The notes beneath the pieces were generated by a model that worked only from the letters and a program-made list of their open reading frames with translations, had not been told where the DNA came from and made no database searches. A DNA stretch of 42,388 nucleotides from a bacterium (GTDB lineage: Bacteria; Bacillota; Clostridia; Oscillospirales; Oscillospiraceae): NCBI GenBank assembly GCA_004562395.1, contig SFQY01000013.1:1-42388 (forward strand). Reading direction: 5' to 3'. Below are positions 1-7,673 of this stretch, in pieces. How positions within the stretch are numbered: position 1 is the stretch's first letter; each line of letters begins with the position of its first letter. The position numbers and the translations under genes are program-made.

Positions 1-258
1 TGGCGCGGGAGCGCCCATGGCTTCCCCCGGGGGGAAGCTGGCATGAAAATCCGCTCTTCGGAACGGATTTTCATGACTGATGAGGAACGGCGATATGTTT
101 CGAATTTGTATGCATTTCGTTAAAAAGGTACATTGAAAAAGGCTGTACGGTTTGATTTGACTGCATTGCGAATGGTAAGATGTCGCCGTTCCTCATCCGC
201 CCCAGTTTGCGAACTGGGGCACCTTCCCCCCGGGGGAAGGTATTGCCCACTGCACAGC
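1..258. repeat. Composite palindromic repeat with an inner inverted-repeat core
   Basis: This non-coding stretch is built from nested inverted repeats. A C/G palindromic arm at about 20-38 has its partner at about 221-246. A hairpin with 12-bp arms lies at 42-75. A core at 79-197 is bounded by perfect 15-bp inverted repeats (GATGAGGAACGGCGA at 79-93 and its complement at 183-197). A second hairpin, GCCCCAG...CTGGGGC, lies at 199-220. The same order of parts recurs at 19708-19910, but with the core turned round. The core has the size and structure of a miniature inverted-repeat element. No gene is visible. Confidence 0.75.
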
Positions 259-375
259 TAAACGATCATTTACCAAATTGCCGCACCCATGGTCGAGGGG
301 CCCAGAGGATGTAAGTTCAGCGCGGGAGTTCGTAACGCATTAGCCGCGGGCCTTGCCCGCATAAACGATCATTTA
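259..375 (-). repeat. Intergenic repeat unit A, bounded by TAAACGATCATTTA
   Basis: Identical 14-mers TAAACGATCATTTA at 259-272 and 362-375 bound a unit of about 90 bp that contains no convincing gene. The reverse complement of the whole unit recurs at 5872-5988 with only a few differences. The bounding 14-mer is a near-palindrome and also bounds the distinct unit B repeats elsewhere in the window. Here the two ends are direct repeats rather than inverted. Confidence 0.8.
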
Positions 376-395
376 CAGAACCCGGCAATCAGAAG

Positions 396-436
396 AAAAG
401 CGCTGCCCTCCCGTTCCGGGGATGGCAGCGCTTTTC
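396..436 (-). terminator. Terminator after the Na/phosphate cotransporter
   Basis: A hairpin with 12-bp arms (AAAAGCGCTGCC and GGCAGCGCTTTT) lies about 20 bp beyond the stop codon of the cotransporter gene and ends in a T-rich tract on the minus strand. It is close to symmetric and could also act on the plus strand. Confidence 0.8.
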
Positions 437-455
437 TATGGGCATTTTTGATGGC

Positions 456-2204
456 TCACTGCTTCAGGCTGTACTTCTTTGCGTACATCCGATACTGCTC
501 GCCGAAATTCTCGTTTTCCACCTGCGCGGAGCGGAGGGCTTCGTGAGTGTTCATATCGTGGTGGGCAAGGTCAATGATACATCCGGCGATATTGGAGCAG
601 TGGTCGCCCACCCGCTCCAGAGCGGTGAGGATATCGGACCAGACGAAGCCCGTTTCAATGCTGCAGCTGCCCTGCTGCAGCCGGAGGATGTGGTGGACCC
701 GGAGCTTTTCCTTCAGATCGTCAATGACCTGCTCCAGAGGCTCCACCTGATAGGCTTTTGTCAGGTCGTTTTCCCGGAACGCGGAGAAGGACAGCTCCAC
801 GATCTCACTGACGGCCCGGGTCAGCACGGACAGCTCATGCCGGGCGGCCTCGGAGAAGCTGAGGTTCTTTTCCTGCAGCTCCTCGGCTGACTCCACCAGA
901 TTCAGGGCGTGGTCGCCGATCCGTTCAAAGTCGTTGAGGGCCTTTAGGAGCATGGCAGCCTCGGCGCTGTCCGCCTCGCTGATCTGCAGGGCGCTGAGCT
1001 TCACCAGATAGGTGCCCAGAATATCCTCGTAATGGTCCGTCCGGTTTTCATCCTCCCGGACGGAGTGGGAAAGCTCTGGGGAAAAGTCCAGCAGAGACTG
1101 CAGCCCCTGACCCAGGGCCAGGGCGGCGGTGTCGGCCATTTCTCCGGTGAGTGTCCGGCAGCGCTCCAGAGCGATGGAGGGGGTGGTCAGCAGACGCTCG
1201 TCCAACTCCGCCACGGCCTCAGGCTGCCGGGCATCGGGAACCATCCGGCATACCAGCTTCTCCAGCAGATTGCCGGAGGGCAGCAGCATGGCGGTGCAGA
1301 TCACGTTGAAGGCGGTGTGGCACACGGAAATGCCCAGATAGGTTGCGCTTTCCCCCAGAATGGTGGGGTGGAACAGGGCCCTGGCCATGGAAAACAGCAC
1401 CAGGCATACCACCGTGCCGATGATGTTGAACATCAGATGGACGATGGCTGCCCGCTTGGCATTTTTGGTGGTGCCCACGGAGGAGAGCATGGCGGTGACG
1501 CAGGTACCGATATTCTGTCCCATGATGATGGGAATGGCGGCGGCATAGGTCACCTGGCCGGTGGCGGACAGGGCCTGAAGGATACCCACGGAGGCGGAGG
1601 AGGATTGAATGACGGCGGTCAGTACCGCTCCGGCCAGGGTGCCCAGAACGGGATTGGAGAACAGCAGGAACAGCTGCTGGAACTGAGGTACGTCCTTCAG
1701 TCCTTTGACGGCTCCGGACATGGTTTCCATGCCAAACATCAGCGTGGCAAAGCCCAGAAGGATCATGCCGGTGTCTTTTTTCCGGCTGTCCTTCAGGAAC
1801 ATGTAGAAAATGATACCCACCAGGGCCAGCACCGGAGTGAAGGAGCTGGGCTTCAGGAGGCGGACGATGAGGCTGCTGCCCTCAATTCCGCTGAGAGACA
1901 GGATCCAGGCGGTAACGGTGGTGCCCACGTTGGCGCCCATGATGACATTGATGGCCTGTCCCAGGGTCAGCAGGCCGGAGTTGACGAAGCCCACCACCAT
2001 AACGGTGGTAGCGGAGGAGGACTGGATCACGGCTGTGACGGCCAGTCCCGTCAGAAAGCCCAGCATCCGGTTGGTGGTGAGCTTGCCCAAAAGCGCGCGG
2101 AGGGAACTGCCTGCCCGGCGTTCCAGAGACTCGCCCATGATGTTCATGCCGAACAGAAACAGGCTCAGTCCGCCGATCATGGTGAGAATGTCGAAAATAT
2201 CCAT
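456..2204 (-). CDS. Na/phosphate cotransporter family protein with PhoU-like tail
   Basis: A 582-residue membrane protein of the NptA/Na-Pi cotransporter family, expected to couple phosphate movement to sodium at the cell membrane. The two inverted transport repeats are visible: QSSSATT at residues 61-67 and QSSSAS at 200-205, each followed by a glycine-rich segment (GANVGTT near 90 and GQNIGTC near 229). Roughly residues 340-560 are soluble, helical and PhoU-like, with an ERIGDHALN-type helix and a second ERVGDHCSN copy. This is the usual family architecture. The ATG at 2204 is preceded by AGGTGA. It appears to be a single-gene unit closed by a strong terminator. Phosphate is the family substrate; no specific substrate can be read from the sequence. 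Confidence 0.9.
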   Translation of the reverse strand: MDIFDILTMIGGLSLFLFGMNIMGESLERRAGSSLRALLGKLTTNRMLGFLTGLAVTAVIQSSSATTVMVVGFVNSGLLTLGQAINVIMGANVGTTVTAWILSLSGIEGSSLIVRLLKPSSFTPVLALVGIIFYMFLKDSRKKDTGMILLGFATLMFGMETMSGAVKGLKDVPQFQQLFLLFSNPVLGTLAGAVLTAVIQSSSASVGILQALSATGQVTYAAAIPIIMGQNIGTCVTAMLSSVGTTKNAKRAAIVHLMFNIIGTVVCLVLFSMARALFHPTILGESATYLGISVCHTAFNVICTAMLLPSGNLLEKLVCRMVPDARQPEAVAELDERLLTTPSIALERCRTLTGEMADTAALALGQGLQSLLDFSPELSHSVREDENRTDHYEDILGTYLVKLSALQISEADSAEAAMLLKALNDFERIGDHALNLVESAEELQEKNLSFSEAARHELSVLTRAVSEIVELSFSAFRENDLTKAYQVEPLEQVIDDLKEKLRVHHILRLQQGSCSIETGFVWSDILTALERVGDHCSNIAGCIIDLAHHDMNTHEALRSAQVENENFGEQYRMYAKKYSLKQ

Positions 2205-2422
2205 TTGCTTTCACCTTTCCTGTGTATTACCCGGTCCGGGTTTTCCGGAAAGCCCGGATTGGCCCACGAACCCGATCATCCTCCTTCATTCTATCAGGAA
2301 AATGTCAAATCCATTACCGGCGAAATGTAAAATCCGTGTAAAACCCAGCGCCCGAAGAATGTTTCGGGCGCCGCAGGAAAGAAAAACGGAAGAAGTGATG
2401 GCCCGCCGGTGCAGCGGTGGAA

Positions 2423-2603
2423 AAATGATCGTTTAGCGTCCCCAAGGCCCCCTCTGACGAGGGGGCTGTCAGCGAAGCTGACTGGGGGAGAGAAAGCCTG
2501 AAAGCTTTCGCATTCCTGGTACCTCAGTCGCTTCGCGACAGCTCCCTCATCAGAGGGAGCCTTGTACGTTCACAGCAACTAACCAACGCTAAACGATCAT
2601 TTA
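2423..2603. repeat. Intergenic repeat unit B (181 bp, TAAATGATCGTTTA-type ends)
   Basis: The unit is bounded by AAATGATCGTTTA at 2423-2435 and its complement TAAACGATCATTTA at 2590-2603, so its ends are inverted. Inside are G/C-rich hairpins of the form CCCTCTGA-TGAGGG and a TCGCTTCGCGA-type stem. Shorter related copies lie at 5975-6109, 9372-9510 and 16738-16885. Most of the gap between the cotransporter (2204) and the glycosidase (2723) is this repeat; no gene is seen there. Confidence 0.8.
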
Positions 2604-2675
2604 CAGAAGAAACGATATGGAACAGGTCGGCGTGCCTGCGAAGCAATTTTTTGATTTCCATCCCGGAAAACAGAA

Positions 2676-2699
2676 CAGCCCCCTCGGGTGAGGGGGCTG
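2676..2699 (-). terminator. Hairpin after the GH3 gene, probable terminator
   Basis: The perfect stem CAGCCCCCT/AGGGGGCTG lies about 25 bp past the GH3 stop codon. It is followed on the minus strand by TTCTGTTTTCC, an imperfect T tract. Its position suggests transcription termination for the glycosidase gene. Confidence 0.6.
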
Positions 2700-2722
2700 C
2701 TGGAAGGGTTCACAGGGGAAGA

Positions 2723-5071
2723 TCAATAGCGCAGACCGAAGCCGCTGCGGTAGTAGTTGCCGTCGGCATCGCAGTAGGCGTAGCTGCCGCCCTTGACATG
2801 CTTCAGAATCTCGGGATCGATGTACTGATCCTTGTCGTAGCCGGGGACATCGTTGGGGGAAACGCAGATCTCCCGGGTAACGCCGTCGATCTCCTTTTCG
2901 GTGATGGCGATGACCTCCGGAGAGGAGACCATGGTCAGGCTCATCTTGCCGGTGGGGTTATACTCGCCGGACAGAACGTCCATCTGAGCGCCCAGGGCGT
3001 TGCCCATGGCCACGGGGCTGACGGTGTACTGGAAGGTCAGGCCGTCGCAGTAGGGCTCCAGCTTGTCCAGGATCCAGGGGTTGCAGACCACGCAGGTGGC
3101 GATGACCTTGCCGCCGTGGGCGTGGACGGTTTCGGCGATGCCGGGGATCTGGCCGACACCCCGCAGGGTGCTGATGGAGATCTTGTTGCCGGTCTTCTTC
3201 TGGGACTTGTTGACCTCCCGCTCCTCGTGCATCAGGCCGTCCACCAGCTCCAGCACGGGCATGGACCGCTGGATAAAGACGATGTTGTTCTGCTTGGGCC
3301 ACACATGCAGGTAGGCATAGTCGCATTCCTCGGGAGTATCCACGATCTCATAGCCCTTTGCCTTCAGAAGCTCCGCCAGCTGGGTCCGGAGCTTTTCGTT
3401 GTCGTCCTCACCCGCGACGCCCGCACCCATCATCTGGGCCAGGGCGGCACCGGCATCCTCGCCGGAGAAGACCGCGATGAAGACCTTCTTGCCTTTGACC
3501 ATGGGCAGGGCGCCGCCGTGGTTCTTGGCCAGGACCACTTCCTTCTGGCAGGCCTTATAGGCGGCCTTCTTGGCGCCCTCGAAGTTCTCGGCACGGACCC
3601 GGTCCGCCTCATCGGGATCCAGATAGGGGTTGTCAACCCGGCCCTGCTGGAACATGGCCAGCAGCCGGCGGTAGTTGGCCCGGTCCAGGTCCGCCTTGGG
3701 CAGATACCCTTCCTCCACGGCCTTGACGATGTTCTCGGCATCGTAGTTGCCGCCGATGACGTCGGTGCCGGCGGAGATGGCCTTGGCGTAGCGCTCAGGA
3801 ACGGACAGATTCTCAACACCGTAAATCTGGGTGGTGGTGATGCCGGAGTCGGAGTTGACGTAGCCGGTAAAGCCCATGGTGTCCCGGGCAAGATCGGTGA
3901 TCAGCTCCTTGGAGTAGGTGGAGCCCACCTGCTCGGTGGAGGTCAGCTTGCCCCGGTAATACTGAGGCTTGCTGCGGCCGTCGGTGCCCACCCGGGAGTA
4001 GTCGGGCATGATGGCGGAGGCCTTCATGTCAAAGGCGGCCTGGAAGGGGGGCAGATGGTATTTCTCCATGGAACCCTCGGTGGGGTACAGCCGCCACTGG
4101 CCGATGGGAAGGTGGGGCTCGAAGCCGTTTTCGGCGGGGCCGTCGCCGGGGAAGTGCTTGACGGTCAGGACGATGGAGCCCTTCTTCAGGCCGTCCTCGC
4201 CGTCCTGGTAGCCCCGGACCAGCTCCCGGGTAATTCCGGCGGTGATCTCGGGACGCTCGCCGTAGGTGCCGGAATTGCGGGGCCACCGGGGGTCGGTGGA
4301 CACGTCCACCTGGGGACCGTACATGATGTTCAGGCCGCAGGCGCTCATCATCTTCCGGTCGGTTTCGGCCATCTGGTAGACCATGTCGAAATTGCCGTCG
4401 CCCATGCAGGCGGCGCCCATGCCCAGGAAGTCGGGGTAGCCGATGTTGATGGGATTGGTGTGCAGGGAGTAGGGAATGGCCACGCCGCCCTGGCAGGCCT
4501 CGTATTCCACATACTGGGTGCCCAGGTTGTGATACAGGGCAGCCATACCGGCCTCGGCCCGCATCTCGCCCCGGTAAACGCCGGCGGTGAGCTTCTGCTC
4601 CAGCACCTGGCCGTCGTCCACCCGGTTGTCAAGACCCGGCAGAATGCCCTTGGGGATGGGCTCACTGGGATCGTAGCGCTTGAAAACCTTGCTGGGAACG
4701 ATATTGCCGTTTTCGTCCTTGGCCCCCTCGCGGGTCATGGACATGGGGGTGTTCCACAGGGTGTTCAGCACCAGACCGGCCTGCTGCTTCAGGGGCAGGT
4801 GAGCCACCATGTCCTTGGCACGGGTCTCGTTGTCCAGTCGCCAGTCCTCATAGGGGGACAGAACACCGTCGTTGTCCATGTCCTTGAAGAACAGGCCGTC
4901 CTTCACGATGACGCCGCAGGTGGTGACGCCGATGGTGGGACCGTTCTCGTTGCGGAACAGAACCGGCTCCAGATAGAAGTCGTTGATGTGTTCGCCCTCC
5001 TCCAGGACGTAGGGCGCGGGGATGTAGCCGTCCTTCATGGCGGGGTCAAAGGTGACGGGATTTTTCTTCAT
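2723..5071 (-). CDS. Glycoside hydrolase family 3 protein (beta-glucosidase/xylosidase type)
   Basis: A 782-residue GH3 enzyme expected to release sugars from the non-reducing ends of beta-linked glycosides. An acidic calcium-loop-like stretch (DMDNDGVLSPYEDW) lies near residue 65, the family motif KHFPGDG near 305-311, and the catalytic nucleophile is most likely the Asp in GYVNSDSG near residue 408. The C-terminal half carries the second alpha/beta domain. There is no signal peptide, so the enzyme is probably cytoplasmic and acts on imported oligosaccharides. I chose the second ATG (5071) because the ribosome site AGGAGA ends one base before the first ATG (5077) but is well spaced from the second. 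A promoter lies at 5133-5161. The exact substrate cannot be told. Confidence 0.9.
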   Translation of the reverse strand: MKKNPVTFDPAMKDGYIPAPYVLEEGEHINDFYLEPVLFRNENGPTIGVTTCGVIVKDGLFFKDMDNDGVLSPYEDWRLDNETRAKDMVAHLPLKQQAGLVLNTLWNTPMSMTREGAKDENGNIVPSKVFKRYDPSEPIPKGILPGLDNRVDDGQVLEQKLTAGVYRGEMRAEAGMAALYHNLGTQYVEYEACQGGVAIPYSLHTNPINIGYPDFLGMGAACMGDGNFDMVYQMAETDRKMMSACGLNIMYGPQVDVSTDPRWPRNSGTYGERPEITAGITRELVRGYQDGEDGLKKGSIVLTVKHFPGDGPAENGFEPHLPIGQWRLYPTEGSMEKYHLPPFQAAFDMKASAIMPDYSRVGTDGRSKPQYYRGKLTSTEQVGSTYSKELITDLARDTMGFTGYVNSDSGITTTQIYGVENLSVPERYAKAISAGTDVIGGNYDAENIVKAVEEGYLPKADLDRANYRRLLAMFQQGRVDNPYLDPDEADRVRAENFEGAKKAAYKACQKEVVLAKNHGGALPMVKGKKVFIAVFSGEDAGAALAQMMGAGVAGEDDNEKLRTQLAELLKAKGYEIVDTPEECDYAYLHVWPKQNNIVFIQRSMPVLELVDGLMHEEREVNKSQKKTGNKISISTLRGVGQIPGIAETVHAHGGKVIATCVVCNPWILDKLEPYCDGLTFQYTVSPVAMGNALGAQMDVLSGEYNPTGKMSLTMVSSPEVIAITEKEIDGVTREICVSPNDVPGYDKDQYIDPEILKHVKGGSYAYCDADGNYYRSGFGLRY

Positions 5072-5132
5072 GTGCATTCTCCTTTGTGTTGCTTAACGTT
5101 TTTCATAAAAAACGAAGCGAATATACAAAGTA

Positions 5133-5161
5133 ATTTTACAGGATGCACAACGCATTGTCAA
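5133..5161 (-). promoter_or_regulatory. Promoter of the GH3 gene
   Basis: TTGACA (5156-5161) and TAAAAT (5133-5138) are separated by 17 bp and point towards the GH3 start. The -35 box sits immediately after the queT stop codon. Confidence 0.75.
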
Positions 5162-5166
5162 GGGGG

Positions 5167-5676
5167 TCAGGCGTTAAAGAGCTTGCCTGCCAGATGCCGT
5201 TTTTTCAGAGCAAAGTAAAGCACGGAACCGGGAACCAGAAGCACCGCCGCTTCACCGATGGCCACGTACAGGGCGTTGAGCCAGAAGCCCCCGCCGATGT
5301 AGACCGCCAGCTCCCAGCCCACCAGAACGGCGTTGGACAGGGCGGGCATCAGCATTCCCGCCAGGGGATAGCCTTTGACGCACAGGTTCCGGGTCATCCA
5401 CATACCCTGGGCTGCCAGAAGGGTGGCCAGGGAGCCGATCAGGAAATCCAGAGGCAGGGCGGCGGCAAAGGTGATGTTGAATACCAGGCAGCCCAGAGCC
5501 AGGCCGGGAACCGCCGCCGGGGTGAAGAAGGCCAGCACACACAGGGCCTCCGACAGCCGCATCTGGATCATCCAGGTGGCGCTGCCCGGGAGGATCAGGT
5601 TCTGCAGATGGGTCAGCACCGCGTAAAGGGCGGCGATGACTGCGGCCTGGACAATATAACGGGTACGTTTGTTCAT
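5167..5676 (-). CDS. queT: QueT-family queuosine-precursor transporter (ECF S component)
   Basis: A 169-residue integral membrane protein matching the QueT family (COG4708), substrate-binding components of ECF transporters that take up preQ0/preQ1-type queuosine precursors. It is hydrophobic along its length, with about five to six membrane segments, and has the family-like early segment AALYAVLTHL and the RLSEALCVLAFF motif. The start at 5676 has GGAGG seven bases upstream; an ATG 48 bases further up would lie within the attenuator. The gene stands alone behind a riboswitch and terminator, so expression should depend on precursor level. The ECF energising subunits are not in the window. Confidence 0.88.
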   Translation of the reverse strand: MNKRTRYIVQAAVIAALYAVLTHLQNLILPGSATWMIQMRLSEALCVLAFFTPAAVPGLALGCLVFNITFAAALPLDFLIGSLATLLAAQGMWMTRNLCVKGYPLAGMLMPALSNAVLVGWELAVYIGGGFWLNALYVAIGEAAVLLVPGSVLYFALKKRHLAGKLFNA

Positions 5677-5688
5677 GGAAAGACCTCC

Positions 5689-5717
5689 AAAAAGAAAAAT
5701 GGGCGCAGTCCGCGCCC
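5689..5717 (-). terminator. Attenuator terminator in the queT leader
   Basis: The hairpin GGGCGC-GGACT-GCGCCC is followed by ATTTTTCTTTTT, a classic intrinsic terminator lying between the riboswitch and the queT ribosome site. Its 5' arm can instead pair with the 3' arm of the upstream riboswitch hairpin (GCGCCCA with TGGGCGC), giving a mutually exclusive fold. Confidence 0.8.
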
Positions 5718-5720
5718 ACA

Positions 5721-5800
5721 GCAAACAAAAGATGGGCGCAATGCGCCCATCAAAAAATCCCTAGTTTTGTTTACCGACAGGATGGTCACGAACTGTCCTA
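5721..5800 (-). promoter_or_regulatory. preQ1 riboswitch, class III-like
   Basis: The leader of queT folds as a short stem (GACAG...CTGTC) followed by GGTAAACAAAACTAGGGA, a T run, and a perfect 9-bp hairpin (GATGGGCGC/GCGCCCATC at 5731-5751). The 8-mer AAACAAAA then pairs with TTTTGTTT on the far side of that hairpin. This layout, the A-rich segment and the downstream queT-family gene resemble the preQ1-III class described in Faecalibacterium-type Clostridia. The class call rests on remembered family features, not on a covariance-model search. Confidence 0.72.
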
Positions 5801-5815
5801 TGAAATTATGGGTAC

Positions 5816-5844
5816 ATTATACACCAAAGCCAGGGGAATGTCAA
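5816..5844 (-). promoter_or_regulatory. Promoter of the queT leader
   Basis: Consensus TTGACA (5839-5844) and TATAAT (5816-5821) with a 17-bp spacer, placed to start the RNA just before the riboswitch. Confidence 0.85.
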
Positions 5845-5871
5845 TAAAAACGGAAGAAGATAACACTGCCG

Positions 5872-5988
5872 TAAATGATCGTTTATGCGGGCAAGGCCCG
5901 CGGCTAAAGCGTTACGAACTCCCGCGCTGGACTTACATCCTCTGGGCCCCTCGACCATGGGTGCGGCAATTTGGTAAATGATCGTTTA
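5872..5988 (+). repeat. Intergenic repeat unit A, second copy
   Basis: Bounded by TAAATGATCGTTTA at 5872-5885 and 5975-5988 as direct repeats. The inner sequence is the reverse complement of the unit at 259-375 with only a few differences. Its right boundary is shared with the unit B repeat that follows. Confidence 0.8.
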
Positions 5989-6109
5989 TCTTCGTTGGTT
6001 GCTGTGAACGTACAAGGCTCCCTCTGATGAGGGAGCTGTCGCGAAGCGACTGAGGGAGAGAAAACGTTCCGTCGTCAGAGGGGGCGTTAGGCCGCTAAAC
6101 GATCATTTA
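5975..6109. repeat. Intergenic repeat unit B, second copy
   Basis: The inverted ends TAAATGATCGTTTA (5975-5988) and TAAACGATCATTTA (6096-6109) enclose hairpins such as CTCCCTCTGATGAGGGAG and TCGCGAAGCGA. It is joined directly to unit A, sharing one 14-mer. Together A and B fill most of the gap between the queT promoter and apeB. Confidence 0.8.
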
Positions 6110-6224
6110 TCCGATGTACGCTCCTGCGGCTGAATGCTGCGATACGGGATATCAGAACGATGGAGTGCCGGGACTGGTCTTCCGATGCCCCGGCACTTTT
6201 CTGTTCGTTATCCCTGCCCTGTGC

Positions 6225-7610
6225 TTACGCCAGGTAAATGGCCTTACATGCCAGCATGGTTTCGTAGCAGTCCAGCTTGGAGACCAGCTCCAGGGGGGCG
6301 TGCATACTCAGCACGGGCACACCGGCGTCTACGGTGACGATGTTCCGGTCTGCCATGTACGCGGCCACGGTGCCGCCGCCGCCCTGATCCACCTTGCCCA
6401 GGGTGGCGATCTGCCACAGGACCCCGGCGTTGTTCAGCGTGGTGCGGACGTGCCCCATGGCCTCGGCGGAGGCGTCGGAGGCGCCGCCCTTGCCCCGGGA
6501 GCCGGTGTACTTGCAGATGGAGATGCCGTAATTCAGCTGGGAGTTGTTCCGGCGGTCGCAGGTCTCGGGGAAGTTGGGGTCGAAGGCGTTGGATACGTCG
6601 GCGGACAGGCAGAAGGAAGCGGCGAAGCAATCTTCCAGCTTCACTCCCTGGGCATCGCACAGACCGCCCATGAAATGCTCAAAGTAGTGGCTCTGCATGC
6701 CGGAGATGCCCACGGAGCCGATCTCCTCCTTGTCTGCCAGGATGCACACGGCGGTTTTGGCAGGCTGAGAAATGGTGAACAGGGCCTCCAGCTCCGCGTA
6801 GGCGCAGACCCGGTCGTCGTGGCCGTAGGAGCTGATGAGGCTCCGGTCCAGGCCCACCTCCCGGCAGCGGCCCGCGGGGACCACGGTCAGCTCGGCGGAC
6901 TGGAAGTCGGCCTCCACAAGGCCGTATTTCTCGTTCAGCAGCTTCATGATGTTCAGCTTCACCAGATCCGCGCCCTCGCCCTCGATGGGCTCGGTGCCCA
7001 GGATCACGTTCAGCTGCTCACCGGCGATGACCTCGGCGGCGGTCTTGCGCATCTGGTCGGCGGCCAGGTGGATCAGCAGATCGGAGACCATCAGCACAGG
7101 GTCGCTGTCGTCCTCGCCGATGGTGATGGTGACCACGGTGCCGTCCTTGCGGTAGACCACGCCGTGAAGCGCCAGGGGCACGGTGGTCCACTGGTATTTC
7201 TTGATGCCGCCGTAGTAGTGGGTCTTGAAGTAGGCGATCTCGGCATCCTCGTACAGGGGATTGGGCTTGATGTCCAGCCGGGGGGAATCCACGTGGGCGG
7301 CACAGATATTGGCGCCCTTGCTCAGAGGCTCGGTGCCGATGACCGCCAGAGCGATGGACTTGTCCCGGTTGTTGTAGTAGATCTTGTCGCCGGGCTTGAC
7401 CTCCATACCGGAGACAAAGGGCTTGAAGCCCAGCTTTTCCGCCTCCCGGACGGCCCAGGCGGTGGCTTCCCGCTCTGTCTTGCAGGCGTCCATGAAGGCC
7501 ATGTAGCGCTTGCTGTAGCCTTCCATTTCGGTGCGCTGCTCCGCTGTCAGGCTGGTGTAGCCGTTCGTGGGCTTCATCAGCAGGGATTCGCGCAGTTCAT
7601 CTGTCGTCAT
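6225..7610 (-). CDS. apeB: M18 family aminopeptidase
   Basis: A 461-residue zinc aminopeptidase of family M18 (aspartyl aminopeptidase type), a cytoplasmic enzyme trimming N-terminal residues from peptides. Expected metal-site motifs are present: AAHVDSPR near residue 106, GHDDRV, the acidic DKEEIGS motif, and MHAPLELVS near the C-terminus. Length is normal for the family. The start at 7610 has AGGAGA eight bases upstream; the extra eleven codons further up lack a ribosome site. It follows coaE by 63 bp and may be co-transcribed with tsaC-coaE, but a possible promoter (7684-7711) inside the end of coaE could drive it alone. Confidence 0.9.
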   Translation of the reverse strand: MTTDELRESLLMKPTNGYTSLTAEQRTEMEGYSKRYMAFMDACKTEREATAWAVREAEKLGFKPFVSGMEVKPGDKIYYNNRDKSIALAVIGTEPLSKGANICAAHVDSPRLDIKPNPLYEDAEIAYFKTHYYGGIKKYQWTTVPLALHGVVYRKDGTVVTITIGEDDSDPVLMVSDLLIHLAADQMRKTAAEVIAGEQLNVILGTEPIEGEGADLVKLNIMKLLNEKYGLVEADFQSAELTVVPAGRCREVGLDRSLISSYGHDDRVCAYAELEALFTISQPAKTAVCILADKEEIGSVGISGMQSHYFEHFMGGLCDAQGVKLEDCFAASFCLSADVSNAFDPNFPETCDRRNNSQLNYGISICKYTGSRGKGGASDASAEAMGHVRTTLNNAGVLWQIATLGKVDQGGGGTVAAYMADRNIVTVDAGVPVLSMHAPLELVSKLDCYETMLACKAIYLA

Positions 7611-7673
7611 GATCGTTCTCTCCTTTACAGTTGAAAATGGCACAGGAAGGGCGGGAGTGGTCCCCCGCCCGGT

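Noticed and set aside
1..258. Considered as a replication origin because of multiple hairpins
   Set aside because: No DnaA-box cluster or nearby replication genes; the same structure occurs again inside the cobalamin operon.
2651..5218. Very long open frame on the plus strand opposite the GH3 gene
   Set aside because: Its product is a low-complexity Gly/Val/Leu/His-rich chain with no domain. It is the mirror of a G/C-rich gene whose minus-strand product has a full set of GH3 motifs.
6150..6200. Hairpin GTGCCGGG/CCCGGCAC after apeB as its terminator
   Set aside because: The T tract is on the plus strand only; on the minus strand, where apeB is read, no T run follows.
6114..7634. Open frame of about 500 codons opposite apeB
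   Set aside because: Same composition artefact. The minus strand has the M18 metal motifs and a ribosome site.
7611..7673. G/C-rich stem between coaE and apeB as a terminator
   Set aside because: GGGCGGG/CCCGCCC can pair, but the following sequence is not a convincing T tract, so I do not call termination there.
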